Positions 9,092 to 17,344 of a stretch of DNA of 64,000 nt are shown here, piece after piece. The first letter of the stretch is position 1, and the number at the start of each line of letters is the position of its first letter. Source of the DNA: Paenibacillus caseinilyticus (lineage in GTDB: Bacteria > Bacillota > Bacilli > Paenibacillales > NBRC-103111); the NCBI RefSeq assembly GCF_027533645.1, contig NZ_JAQAGY010000021.1, positions 53,324-117,323 on the forward strand. Reading direction: 5' to 3'. The position numbers were made by a program, and so were the translations under genes. The notes under the pieces were generated by a model. That model was given only the letters and a program-made list of their open reading frames with translations, searched no databases and had not been told where the DNA came from.

Positions 9092-9981
9092 AGCGGATCT
9101 CCCGGAATTGAGAATGTGTTCGAGATGCCTGAAATAAAGGAGGCTGTGCCACCTTCGGAAGCTTCCAGCACTGCATCGCGGGGATAAGCGATAGCAACGG
9201 CAGAGGGGCCTGCTACGAACGCAGTGAACCGGTACTGCGGAAAACAGACATATTGTCCTTGCATCATCATCTCCTCTGCCTGAAGGTGCAGGGTCTCATA
9301 ACAAGAAACGGGCATCGTCAACCCGGTCCTTAGCACCTTGGAGAGAGCCTCCTTCGCCGTCCACAGCAGCGCCAGTGCTGTACTCCGGGCATAGGGGAGC
9401 TGTCGGAGGGCGTCTCGCTCTGCTGCGGTCAGCAGGCTGTCCATCGCATCGGTTCGATCCTCCCGGATGAGTTCCAGATCGATTCCCAGCGGAATGTCCT
9501 CATGGAATGCAAGCGCACAGGCCGCTCGATCCACATGTGTGATACTGGTTTGGACGTTCGAATGCCCGGGGACGGTGACGACCGGGTGCTCCAGCAGTCC
9601 GTGCAGAACAGCAATGTCCCTCAGGGGGATGCCTCCCTTGAGCCAGGCGGCTGCCGCATGTTTTGCAGCATAACGCCCGGCCAAATAACTGCGCCTGCGC
9701 CTCTCAAAAGTCTGCTTGTCCAAGTACGCCAGTTCGCCTGCATGAAGCCACCCCGCCTGTTCATCCGGCACATCAGCGGTTGCGCAGGCTGCCAGTACCG
9801 CCTTATACCGTCTCTGCGGCGTAAACAGCAAGAAATGACAAATGCTGCATCCCTGATGAAGAAGCGCGTCTAATTGCCTGTTCTGCTCCTGTGCCAGACC
9901 GGCAGCACCTCCCTCTTGTGCGCTGGACATCACAAAAAACATGCCCTGCGGATGCACCTTCCCCCGCTCATCTGCAAGCAT
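9088..9981 (-). CDS. Sfp-type 4'-phosphopantetheinyl transferase
   Basis: Attaches the phosphopantetheine arm to carrier proteins, here presumably the ACPs of this operon. It has the family signature: GIDLELIR, then WTAKEALSK about 60 residues later, with the N-terminal RRRSYLAGRYAAKHA segment. The start is uncertain: the frame stays open up to a TTG at 10032, ATG 9981 gives 297 aa, and ATG 9942 gives 284 aa. None has a good ribosome binding site. It is the first gene of the leftward operon and overlaps the AT-AT-ER gene by four bases. Confidence 0.88.
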   Translation of the reverse strand: MLADERGKVHPQGMFFVMSSAQEGGAAGLAQEQNRQLDALLHQGCSICHFLLFTPQRRYKAVLAACATADVPDEQAGWLHAGELAYLDKQTFERRRRSYLAGRYAAKHAAAAWLKGGIPLRDIAVLHGLLEHPVVTVPGHSNVQTSITHVDRAACALAFHEDIPLGIDLELIREDRTDAMDSLLTAAERDALRQLPYARSTALALLWTAKEALSKVLRTGLTMPVSCYETLHLQAEEMMMQGQYVCFPQYRFTAFVAGPSAVAIAYPRDAVLEASEGGTASFISGISNTFSIPGDPL

Positions 9982-10072
9982 GCACACTACCCATATATTT
10001 ATGTGAACCAATGACACCCTAACGCGCCGCAACGTCGATTAAAGATAACCTGGTCTATGTCTGAATGCTTAC

Positions 10073-10096
10073 GAATCTGCTATAAAGCAGGAATTC
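10073..10096 (-). promoter_or_regulatory. bulged leader hairpin, candidate LoaP RNA element
   Basis: In the leader of the leftward operon, about 25 nt after the predicted start of transcription, RNA 5'-GAAU-UC-CUGCU-UUAU-AGCAG-AUUC-3' folds into a 9-bp stem with a 2-nt bulge and a tetraloop. It lacks a U-tract, so it is not a terminator. Position and shape fit the leader hairpin that LoaP proteins recognise. The sequence match to known elements was not tested. Confidence 0.45.
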
Positions 10097-10125
10097 TGGC
10101 TATGTAAATTTGAATGTTCTTGGAT

Positions 10126-10154
10126 ATCTTATCCGACAGGACGAAAAGTGTCAA
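10126..10154 (-). promoter_or_regulatory. sigma-A promoter of the PKS operon
   Basis: Leftward promoter with consensus -35 TTGACA (10149-10154), a 17-bp spacer and -10 TAAGAT (10126-10131). It gives a leader of roughly 140 nt before the PPTase start. Confidence 0.8.
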
Positions 10155-10200
10155 TTTATATTATTGATTCCATTTTGCGACAAATTTCTCATTAAATCCT

Positions 10201-10209
10201 TGGTATAAT
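10201..10209 (+). promoter_or_regulatory. extended -10 promoter of loaP-like gene
   Basis: TGGTATAAT (TG-n-TATAAT) lies 47 bp before the GTG start of the NusG paralogue, with no clear -35. It is divergent from the PKS operon promoter, 50 bp apart. Confidence 0.6.
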
Positions 10210-10255
10210 ATGTGAACCCTTATCCAAATTTTTATAGAATTGAGGAATGATGTTA

Positions 10256-10816
10256 GTGCATTGGTACGCGTTATTTGTAGAATCGGGACAGGAAGATACC
10301 GTCCAGCATTGCTTGAGAAAGGAGTTCGCGGAATCTGTTCTAACATCCTTGGTTCCCAAACGCAGAGTTCCTGAAAGAAAGCTGGGACTAATCCGGCATA
10401 CCGTACGCAACATGTTTCCCGGATACGTGCTGATCAGAACAAGCTTACATCCAGAGCTGTATTACACACTGCGCAGAATTCCCCATGTGCTGCAGTTGTT
10501 AACGCACAAAAAAAACAGCAGTAATGAACCACTGGAATATTTCACGCTCTCCTCCATACCGGAGTGGGAAATCGCCCCTCTGCTAGAGCTCCTCGACGAA
10601 GCAGATGTCATGGATTACTCCACCATCCGACTGCACGTTCATTCACAAATTCAGGTTGTCTCCGGCCCTCTTCGCGGAAGGGAAAGATTCATCAAAAAAG
10701 TGGACCGGCACAAACAACGCGCTACGCTCCAGCTTCCTTTCCTTGGTGAATGCCGGTCCATTGAGGTGGGCATTCAGATCGTATACCCTTCCATAGAGCA
10801 AAGTGCGCCCTTATAG
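10256..10816 (+). CDS. loaP: LoaP-type NusG paralogue, transcription antiterminator
   Basis: 186-aa specialised NusG paralogue. An N-terminal NGN domain opens with HWYALFVESGQED and contains MFPGYVLI; a C-terminal KOW segment reads SQIQVVSGPLRGRERFI. Housekeeping nusG sits with secE and rplK; this copy instead stands alone, divergent from a PKS operon. That is the setting of LoaP in Bacillus velezensis, which drives processive antitermination of difficidin and macrolactin operons. I choose GTG 10256: GAGGA at 10242-10246 is nine bases upstream, and the family starts MxWYAL. The ATGs at 10247 and 10250 abut that site. Regulation of the neighbouring operon is inferred from context. Confidence 0.9.
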   Translation: MHWYALFVESGQEDTVQHCLRKEFAESVLTSLVPKRRVPERKLGLIRHTVRNMFPGYVLIRTSLHPELYYTLRRIPHVLQLLTHKKNSSNEPLEYFTLSSIPEWEIAPLLELLDEADVMDYSTIRLHVHSQIQVVSGPLRGRERFIKKVDRHKQRATLQLPFLGECRSIEVGIQIVYPSIEQSAPL

Positions 10817-10884
10817 CCCCCGTAACTCTGCCTGCCGGCACGTCTTCTTAGTACGAATTGTCACTTAAAACACATCACCGGACA

Positions 10885-10926
10885 CAACAAAGAAGGCGGC
10901 CGCTTTATTAGCTCAGCAGACCGCCT
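10885..10926 (-). terminator. terminator after the AvtA-like gene
   Basis: AGGCGG..TGCT pairs with AGC.GGCCGCCT (10893-10926). The leftward transcript continues TCTTTGTT. It lies 60 bp past the stop of the leftward aminotransferase. Confidence 0.5.
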
Positions 10927-10985
10927 GTTTCTCATAAAATCCAGAATTACCCAGTTTTTTTCGTTCCCTAACGAAGATCGCAGCG

Positions 10986-12272
10986 TTAGACGGCCGAGAT
11001 TCCCGCCTGCTGGTATACCCGCCCGATAACCTTGGCTAGGATGGCTACCCCGCGCTCCAGCTCTTCTTCGCTTGCCGTCAGGCTGATCCGGATGCATTCA
11101 TTCGCGTGACTCCAGTTTTCTGGCAATCCTTGGAAGAAGGTGGAGCCAGGCACGACGATCAGCCCCTCCTGCTTCAACTCCACATACAACTGCGCGTCAG
11201 CGATAGGCAGATCCTTGAACCACATCCAGGCAAAGATGGACCCCTCGCCAACATGCAGATGCCATGGCACATCGTCCGGCATGAGCTTGTCCAATGCGGA
11301 TTCCCACACCCGGAAGCGCTTGTGATAAAATTCCTTAATGACCCTGGAAGAAATATCGGCCAGTTCTCCCGACATGATCGCCCGGGCCGCAAGCGCCTGA
11401 CCGAACCGGGAAGAATGAATATTCATGTTTGCCTGGAAAGCCTCCAGCAGCTGGATATATTTCTCATGGGCAATAGCGACGCCGACCCGCTCTCCTGGCA
11501 GTCCAACTTTCGACAAACTGACACAATGAATGACATTCTCATGCCATACGGGCTTCATATCCGTGAATACCATATCCGGGAAAGGCGGCGCGTAGGCCGA
11601 ATCAATCAGAACCGGCACATCCTGCTCCGCACACAGCTGTACGATGCGGTTAACTTCCTGTTCGGTCATCAGGTTGCCGCTTGGATTGCAGGGCCGGGAG
11701 AACAAGACGGCACCCACCGACTCGTCGATGGACAGGTTATCGATATCCGGACGGTACTTGAAGCGGTGCCTTGCTTGGATATCCAGCGTAGGCTTAAGCG
11801 ATTTCAACACATGCTTGGACAGCACAACACCGCCGTAGCCTGTGTAGTCAGGACACAGCGGCAGGATCAGCGACCGGTCATTGCCCTTTCCGTCCGGACC
11901 GGAGAAAGCATTGGCCGCCATAAAATACAGCGTCTGGCTGCCCGGCGTCACAAGCACATTCTTCTTCGTCAATCCCCACCCATATTCCTTATTGAACCAG
12001 TGGACAATTGCATCGATAAACGGCTCATAGCCTTGGCTGGAGCCATAGCGTCCAATAATTCCGCCGAATTCCTGCCCTTCTAGGAGTTCGCCTGCATACT
12101 TGCGCCACAGCGCCTCTACTTCAGGCAGAATCAGAGGGTTGCCTGCACTGACATCGATATACTCTCTCGGTGTTTGTGACTCGCTAATTTCTTTGATGTC
12201 CTTCATGATCGAGCGGACACCTGTCAATTCGGACATCTTGACTCCAGTCTTGCTAAGATGGACTTCCGGCAT
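10986..12272 (-). CDS. AvtA-like valine-pyruvate type aminotransferase
   Basis: 428-aa class I/II PLP aminotransferase resembling valine--pyruvate aminotransferase. Visible motifs are the early SELTGVRSIMKDI segment, VTPGSQTLYFMAANAF, SRPCNPSGNLMTEQE (cofactor/substrate loop) and the lysine region CVSLSKVGLPGERVGVAI. AAGGAGG six bases before ATG 12272 sets the start, although the frame is open to 12500. Likely transaminates pyruvate or a branched-chain oxo-acid; exact substrate unknown. Divergent from a T-box-controlled aminotransferase. Confidence 0.85.
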   Translation of the reverse strand: MPEVHLSKTGVKMSELTGVRSIMKDIKEISESQTPREYIDVSAGNPLILPEVEALWRKYAGELLEGQEFGGIIGRYGSSQGYEPFIDAIVHWFNKEYGWGLTKKNVLVTPGSQTLYFMAANAFSGPDGKGNDRSLILPLCPDYTGYGGVVLSKHVLKSLKPTLDIQARHRFKYRPDIDNLSIDESVGAVLFSRPCNPSGNLMTEQEVNRIVQLCAEQDVPVLIDSAYAPPFPDMVFTDMKPVWHENVIHCVSLSKVGLPGERVGVAIAHEKYIQLLEAFQANMNIHSSRFGQALAARAIMSGELADISSRVIKEFYHKRFRVWESALDKLMPDDVPWHLHVGEGSIFAWMWFKDLPIADAQLYVELKQEGLIVVPGSTFFQGLPENWSHANECIRISLTASEEELERGVAILAKVIGRVYQQAGISAV

Positions 12273-12375
12273 CATAAGCCTCCTTATAACCCGTGAATTG
12301 ATCAATGAAAACGCTCGATCCCTCCGCCGGCAACACTCCAGGATCGGGTCTGCGTAACCTAGAAAGATCAAGTCC

Positions 12376-12415
12376 ACGGATATCAAATTATACATTATCA
12401 AAAATTCGTATCCGT
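12376..12415 (-). promoter_or_regulatory. putative promoter and inverted repeat of the AvtA-like gene
   Basis: On the minus strand TATAAT (12387-12392) lies about 115 bp before the start codon. It is bracketed by the 7-bp inverted repeat ACGGATA (12376-12382) and TATCCGT (12409-12415), which could be an operator. No good -35 is visible. Confidence 0.35.
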
Positions 12416-12450
12416 AGAAAAAGTACCACATATTATCATTTAAGTAAATA

Positions 12451-12480
12451 TTGACAATCCTTTTGTGCCCATGATATAGT
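12451..12480 (+). promoter_or_regulatory. sigma-A promoter of the T-box transcript
   Basis: TTGACA (12451-12456), 18-bp spacer, TATAGT (12475-12480), placing transcription start near 12487 directly before the T-box leader. Confidence 0.7.
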
Positions 12481-12486
12481 TCCCTC

Positions 12487-12726
12487 AATCCGATAAACAC
12501 GAAGACGGGAAAAGTAGGAAAGGTCTATGATTACAAAGCGACCGGGGATGGTGAGAGCCCGGAATCAGCCTTACCCGAAAGCCATCCCTGAGTTGCGCTC
12601 CGAATCATAGTAGGAGATTGCCGGTTATCCTCCGTTACGGGATCGAGTGGGCTGAATCGTTCAGTCAACTAGGGTGGTACCGCGTGAGCATGCTCTCGTC
12701 CCTTTTAGGGATGAGGGCTTTTTTGC
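12487..12726 (+). promoter_or_regulatory. T-box riboswitch
   Basis: Complete tRNA-sensing leader. The canonical T-box AGGGTGGTACCGCG is at 12670-12683. It is followed by a terminator: GCTCTCGTCCCT and AGGGATGAGGGC (12691-12717), then a T-run. Stem I is visible: CTATGATT (12525-12532) pairs with AATCATAG (12603-12610), and GGGATGG pairs with CCATCCC higher up. The specifier must lie on the 3' side around 12589-12602 (TGAGTTGCGCTCCG), but I could not assign the codon. Uncharged tRNA would favour antitermination and expression of the aminotransferase. Confidence 0.93.
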
Positions 12727-12793
12727 GTTCTGTTATCCTGTCTTAGTCCAAGTGCCTATCGTATATCTAAGAAAGCTGGTGGTCCGCTTGTCC

Positions 12794-13969
12794 ATGAACT
12801 GGAACAAACTCCTCTCCCCCGTTATCCTACATTTACCGCCTTCGGGCATACGCCGGTTCTTCGACTTGGCCGCCGAGATGAAAGATATCATCTCGCTTGG
12901 CGTTGGAGAGCCTGACTTTGTAACCCCCCGCCTCATCCGGGATGCCGCCTGCCAATCCTTGGCTAAGGGAGAAACGATGTATACCTCCAATGCAGGGCTC
13001 TTGGAGCTCCGTGAGGAGATCGCCGCCCACCTGCATCAGTCCTACGGGGTGATGTATGAGCCGAGGGATGAACTGTTGATTACGGTCGGCACAAGTGAAG
13101 CGCTGGATCTTGCTCTCCGTGCCATTGTATGCCCCGGCGACGAAATTCTGATTCCGGAACCATGCTATGTGTCCTACGCCTCCTGTACCCTTATGGCCGG
13201 AGGTGTCCCTGTACCGATCCGCTTGACTGCAGAGCAAGAGTTCAAACTGTCCGCCGAACAGGTTGAAGCAGCGATAACCCCCCGGACGAAGGCGATCATC
13301 ATCAACTATCCGAGCAATCCCACCGGAGCGATCATGACCCGTGAGGAGCTTGAGCGGATTGCGTCCGTTGTCCGCCGTCATGGTCTCATTGTACTGTCCG
13401 ATGAGGTGTACGATAAACTGGTCTACGAAGGCACGCACACCTGCTTCTCCTCCCTTCCCGGTATGAAGGAGCATACCATTCTGCTGAACGGATTCTCCAA
13501 GGGCTATGCCATGACCGGATGGCGGCTTGGCTATGTATGCGGGAATCGGGAAGCCGTCGCCGCCATGACCAAGATTCACCAGTACACCATGCTTTGCGCA
13601 CCGATTACGGCCCAGAAGGCTGCCATCGACGCGCTGCGGCGGGGACAGGAAGACATCGCGGTGATGGTCGAATCCTACAACCAGCGCAGAAGGTTAGTAC
13701 TTAAGGAACTGGCTGATATCGGGCTGCCCTGCTTTGAACCCAAGGGTGCATTCTATCTCTTTCCTTCCATCAAGCATACGGGATTCACCTCGGAGGAATT
13801 CGCTGAACGGCTGCTGAAGGAAGCCCATGTTGCTGTGGTTCCAGGCAATGCCCTGGGCGCAAGCGGTGAGGGACATATCCGTATTTCCTACGCTTCCTCT
13901 GTGGAGAATCTTCTGACGGCGCTTGAGCGGATTGGGAAATTTATGACGGCTTCCTCCAAGTCCTTCTAG
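12794..13969 (+). CDS. class I aminotransferase (PatA/AspC-like) under T-box control
   Basis: 391-aa PLP aminotransferase. It shows ISLGVGEPDFVTP, YTSNAGLLELREEI, the asparagine loop INYPSNPTGAIM, LSDEVYDKLVYEG, and the Schiff-base lysine in NGFSKGYAMTGWRLGY. The frame runs back into the T-box, but ATG 12794 follows the terminator and gives the family length. Closest in pattern to aromatic/N-acetyl-diaminopimelate-type aminotransferases of Bacilli. The amino acid sensed by the leader should reveal its pathway. Confidence 0.9.
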   Translation: MNWNKLLSPVILHLPPSGIRRFFDLAAEMKDIISLGVGEPDFVTPRLIRDAACQSLAKGETMYTSNAGLLELREEIAAHLHQSYGVMYEPRDELLITVGTSEALDLALRAIVCPGDEILIPEPCYVSYASCTLMAGGVPVPIRLTAEQEFKLSAEQVEAAITPRTKAIIINYPSNPTGAIMTREELERIASVVRRHGLIVLSDEVYDKLVYEGTHTCFSSLPGMKEHTILLNGFSKGYAMTGWRLGYVCGNREAVAAMTKIHQYTMLCAPITAQKAAIDALRRGQEDIAVMVESYNQRRRLVLKELADIGLPCFEPKGAFYLFPSIKHTGFTSEEFAERLLKEAHVAVVPGNALGASGEGHIRISYASSVENLLTALERIGKFMTASSKSF

Positions 13970-14019
13970 CGCGTTGCGCTCCGGAGAGCCCCCAGCCTTC
14001 ACCCCATTGCAGGAACACG

Positions 14020-14052
14020 CAAACAAGAAGCCCGCTGCACTTGGCAGCGGGC
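14020..14052 (-). terminator. terminator of the tct operon
   Basis: Perfect 9-bp hairpin GCCCGCTGC / GCAGCGGGC (14030-14052). Read leftwards it is followed by TTCTTGTTT, 21 bp past the tctC stop. Confidence 0.65.
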
Positions 14053-14073
14053 CCCCGCGTTACCTGTCGAGCG

Positions 14074-15081
14074 TCACTTCCGGATGCCGTATCTGGCGGC
14101 AAGATCGGTCAGATAGTTGGACTCGTTCGAGGCACGCTCGGTGAAAGCAGCGGAATCCTGGTAGGCCGCTTCCATCTGCATGCCCTTCAGCTTCTGCTGA
14201 AAGACGGGATCCCCGGCCATCTCTCCGATCAAGGCCTCCCACTTGGCACGGATCTCATCCGGCGTGCCGGCAGGCAGCGACAGTCCGGTCCACCACCGGA
14301 CCGACAGTCCCCTCACTCCTTGTTCCTCCGCCGTAGGCACTTCCGGCACGAAGGGGCTGCGCCGGTCGGACACGACGGCGAGCAGCTTGATTTTGCCCGC
14401 CTTGGCCAGCGGGTACAACTCCGCTACCGTATGCACGGCCAGTACAGCATGGCCTCCCGCAATCATCGGAGCGGACTCCGATGCCCCCTTGGTCGCCACC
14501 ATCTTGGACTTCGCAAAATCCGCTCCGATCACCTTCATCCACTCCGCCACAGCGAAGGAGGAGAAGCCGGACGGCCCCACACTGGTCCATGTCAGCTGGT
14601 CCGGATGGGCTGTTACCCAGTCGGAGAACGACCGGAAGTCGTTCCACGGGGCATCCGCGCTGACAGCAAAGACGGCGGCATCTTCCACGATGCGGGCCAC
14701 GAACAGGTGGTCCGCCATTCCGACTGGCGGGGAACTGAGCCCGGCCGTCAGCATCGACGTACTCGAGTTGTTGTCCGCAAGCACGGTATACCCGTCCTTC
14801 GGCGCCTGCTTCAGGGCCGCCTGGGCGCCGATCGCCCCGCCGCCGCCGGGTTTGTTCACGACGACGACCGGCTGCCCCCACGCCTTGCCCGCATATTCCG
14901 CTACCGCTCTCGCTACGAGGTCCACTCCGCCTCCCGGCGAGAACGGTACGATATATTCAATCTGCTTGGCCGGATACGTCTTGGCTGCCCGGCTGCCGCC
15001 AGTAGTACAAGCGGACAGCAGTACCCCCAATACGGCCGCCCCCACTGCCGCTGTCTTCCATCCCATTCTCACTTTGATCAC
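14074..15081 (-). CDS. TctC-family solute-binding lipoprotein
   Basis: 335-aa extracytoplasmic binding receptor of the tripartite tricarboxylate transporter (TTT/Bug) family. It has a lipoprotein signal with lipobox LLSAC, then the family signature IEYIVPFSPGGGVDLVARAVA and VVNKPGGGGAIGAQAA. It delivers a carboxylate ligand to the TctAB membrane proteins encoded upstream. GTG 15081 is preceded by AAGGAG; GTG 15072 or ATG 15066 are alternatives. No two-component tctDE genes are adjacent. Confidence 0.9.
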   Translation of the reverse strand: MIKVRMGWKTAAVGAAVLGVLLSACTTGGSRAAKTYPAKQIEYIVPFSPGGGVDLVARAVAEYAGKAWGQPVVVVNKPGGGGAIGAQAALKQAPKDGYTVLADNNSSTSMLTAGLSSPPVGMADHLFVARIVEDAAVFAVSADAPWNDFRSFSDWVTAHPDQLTWTSVGPSGFSSFAVAEWMKVIGADFAKSKMVATKGASESAPMIAGGHAVLAVHTVAELYPLAKAGKIKLLAVVSDRRSPFVPEVPTAEEQGVRGLSVRWWTGLSLPAGTPDEIRAKWEALIGEMAGDPVFQQKLKGMQMEAAYQDSAAFTERASNESNYLTDLAARYGIRK

Positions 15082-15092
15082 CCACTCCTTAC

Positions 15093-16609
15093 TTAAGCGA
15101 TGTCTTGGTACTCTCCAGCCTCCTGATCGATCCGCTCCTGGGCTTTTCGCTTCAGCCGGACCGACACGGCAAGCAGAAGTATAGCCGCCGCCAGAAGCCC
15201 CGCCGTCAGCGGCCGCTCCAGGAAAATATCAGGCTTCCGCCCGACAGCGATACCGACTGCAGGAAGGACTGCTCGAACAAGGGACCGAGAATGAAGCCAA
15301 GGATAAAGGGAAGCACCGGCCAATGGAACTTGTGGAACGCATAGCCGAGTCCGCCGAAGAGCAGCGCTATGGCCACATCAAATAGCGAGCTGCGAAGCGT
15401 ATAAGCCCCGATTGTGCTCAGCAGCAGAATGAACGGTCCCATCATCCCGTAGGGGATACGGGTCAGTCTCGCCCACAGCCCGACCAGCGGCAGGTTAAGT
15501 ACGAGCAGCATCACGTTGCCGATGAACATGCTGGCGATGACCGTCCAGACGACCGCTGCGTTCTGCTCGAACAGCATCGGCCCCGGCGTCAGGCCATAGA
15601 TCATCAGTCCGGCCAATAATACGGCAAGCGGCGGCGAGGAGGGAATGCCCAGCGAGAAGAGCGGGATGAACCCCGCGGAGCTCGTGGCATTGTTCGCGGC
15701 CTCCGGCGCCGCTACCCCTTCCATCGCCCCTTTGCCGAACGCTTCCGGCGAAGCGGATACTTTCTTCTCTACATCATAGGCGAGGAACGCGGAGACGGCC
15801 GCCGAGCAGCCGGGAAGCAGCCCCAGCACGAAGCCGATCACGCCCCCGCGCACAAAAGCAGGCGTGCAGCGCACCAGCTCCGACCGGGTTGGGTACAGCC
15901 GGCCGAGCCGGGTGCTTGTAATCTGCGCCCGCTGCTCTTCCATTCCCTTGAACACCTCGGTCACGGCGAACAGCCCGATGATGACGCTGACCATCTCGAT
16001 TCCGCCGGTGAGCGCCGTGAGGCCGTAGTCGAACCGGGGCATGCCGGTCATCGGACCGAGGCCTACGGCCGCCAGCAGGAAGCCCGCAGCCCCCATCGTC
16101 AGCGCCTTGGCCAGCGACCGGCCGGAGAGCTGGATGATGAGCGTGAGCGCAAGGAACATCAGCGCGGTATACTCGGGCGGCCCGAACGCCAGAGCCCGGT
16201 CCGCCAGCCAAGGCGCGAAGCCGACCAGACCGATCAGCGCCGCCGTCCCCGCTGCGAAGGAAGCGATGGCTGCGATGCCCAAGGCAGGCCCGCCCCGGCC
16301 TTTGCGGGCCAGCGGATAACCGTCCAGGCAGGTCGGAATCGAAGACACTTCCCCCGGGATATTCATCAGGATCGCGGTAGTCGATCCTCCGTACATCGCG
16401 CCGTAATAGATGCCTGCCAGCATAATCATCCCCTGGGTGGGACCGAGCACCGTCGTCAGCGGCAGCAGAATGGCAATGGCCGAGGTCGGACCGAGGCCGG
16501 GCAGCACGCCGACGAAGGTGCCTACCAGCGCCCCGATGGCCGCCATGAGCAGATTCTCCAGCGTGAGAGCCTGGGCTAAGCCCCCGAACAGCATACTCCA
16601 GGATTCCAT
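15093..16609 (-). CDS. TctA-family large permease subunit, frameshifted near its C-terminus
   Basis: Large membrane subunit (about 12 membrane segments) of the TTT transporter. It contains the family signature VGVLPGLGPTSAIAILLP and YYGAMYGGSTTAILMNIPGE. The main frame runs from ATG 16609 (AAAGGAGG upstream) and stops at 15206 after SLSGGSLIFS. The expected last transmembrane helix follows in another frame as RKPDIFLERPLTAGLL, ending at 15093, which is 11 bp before tctC. A single-base loss near 15236-15245 explains both. Restored, the protein would be about 505 aa, normal for TctA. Could be a sequencing error or a real lesion. Confidence 0.85.
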
Positions 16610-16625
16610 GCGGCTTCCTCCTTTC

Positions 16626-17090
16626 TCACCAAGAGAGCAGACCGGCCGGGAAGCTCATCTGCAGCCAGCCTACGAAGACGATCCACAGCGAAGCGGTCAC
16701 GGCGGCCGACACGGCTGTGCAGAACCCCCACCGGTATAGCCCCATCCACCGCATGAGCAGCAGGCCTGCCAGCCAGGTGCCGATCAGGTACCCCGCATAG
16801 GGGAGCAGCAGTGTATAGAGCACCATCGTCACATACACGTAGACCATTCTTCTGCGCAGCGTGCCGGTGGGAAAATGCACCGGCGCCTGCACCTTGACCG
16901 ACCCTGCCAGCAAGATGAAGCCGAGCACGACCAGGAACAGGCCGAGCAGGCCCGGCAGCAGGTGGTCCCCCGCCCAAGGCTGCGTCCGGTAGGCCCACAG
17001 CCGTACAGCTTCCACGGCGGCTGCCAGGCCCAGGGCGATAGCGATCCATCCTCCCGTACGCTGATTCCCCCAGCGCAAGAGCCGCTTCAT
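16626..17090 (-). CDS. TctB-family small permease subunit
   Basis: 154-aa four-helix membrane protein in the usual TctB position, 16 bp upstream of tctA. Helices are visible at about residues 13-30, 41-60, 80-105 and 115-145. The start is ATG 17090 with GGAGGG six bases upstream; a longer frame reaches 17261 but crosses a terminator-like hairpin. Identified by context and size more than by motif. Confidence 0.8.
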   Translation of the reverse strand: MKRLLRWGNQRTGGWIAIALGLAAAVEAVRLWAYRTQPWAGDHLLPGLLGLFLVVLGFILLAGSVKVQAPVHFPTGTLRRRMVYVYVTMVLYTLLLPYAGYLIGTWLAGLLLMRWMGLYRWGFCTAVSAAVTASLWIVFVGWLQMSFPAGLLSW

Positions 17091-17213
17091 AAGCATCCCT
17101 CCACATCCGCCCCTTGCCGGAAGCAGGGGGATTGTGGAATCAGTATATGGGCGTATGCCCCGAGGGGTTCCAGAGAACGCGAGGAACACGTTAGGGGAAA
17201 GCCAAGGGCAAAG

Positions 17214-17246
17214 AAAAAAAGACACTGTGCCCGAAAGCACCGTGCC
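17214..17246 (-). terminator. terminator-like hairpin in the tctBAC leader
   Basis: On the leftward strand GGCAC-G-GTGC, loop, GCAC-A-GTGTC forms a stem with one mismatch, followed by seven Ts (17214-17220). No leftward gene lies upstream, so it probably works as an attenuator for tctBAC, or terminates antisense transcription. Confidence 0.5.
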
Positions 17247-17306
17247 TCTATGGGTAACCACAATAACCCCTTCATTTGTCCCATATATTGGGAAGCTGCC
17301 CCCGTG

Positions 17307-17312
17307 TATAAT
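17307..17312 (+). promoter_or_regulatory. -10 element of the BadF-type gene
   Basis: TATAAT 33 bp before ATG 17345, without a convincing -35. GGAGG at 17335-17339 is the ribosome binding site. Confidence 0.4.
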
Positions 17313-17344
17313 GGGGGAAAAGACATGCCGAATGGAGGAAAAAC

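Noticed and set aside
10247..10816. LoaP as the housekeeping NusG
   Set aside because: No secE, rplK or rplA nearby; it is divergent from a PKS operon and lacks typical NusG neighbours.
12487..12794. N-terminal extension of the aminotransferase from 12674
   Set aside because: That frame lies inside the T-box and its terminator; ATG 12794 fits the family.
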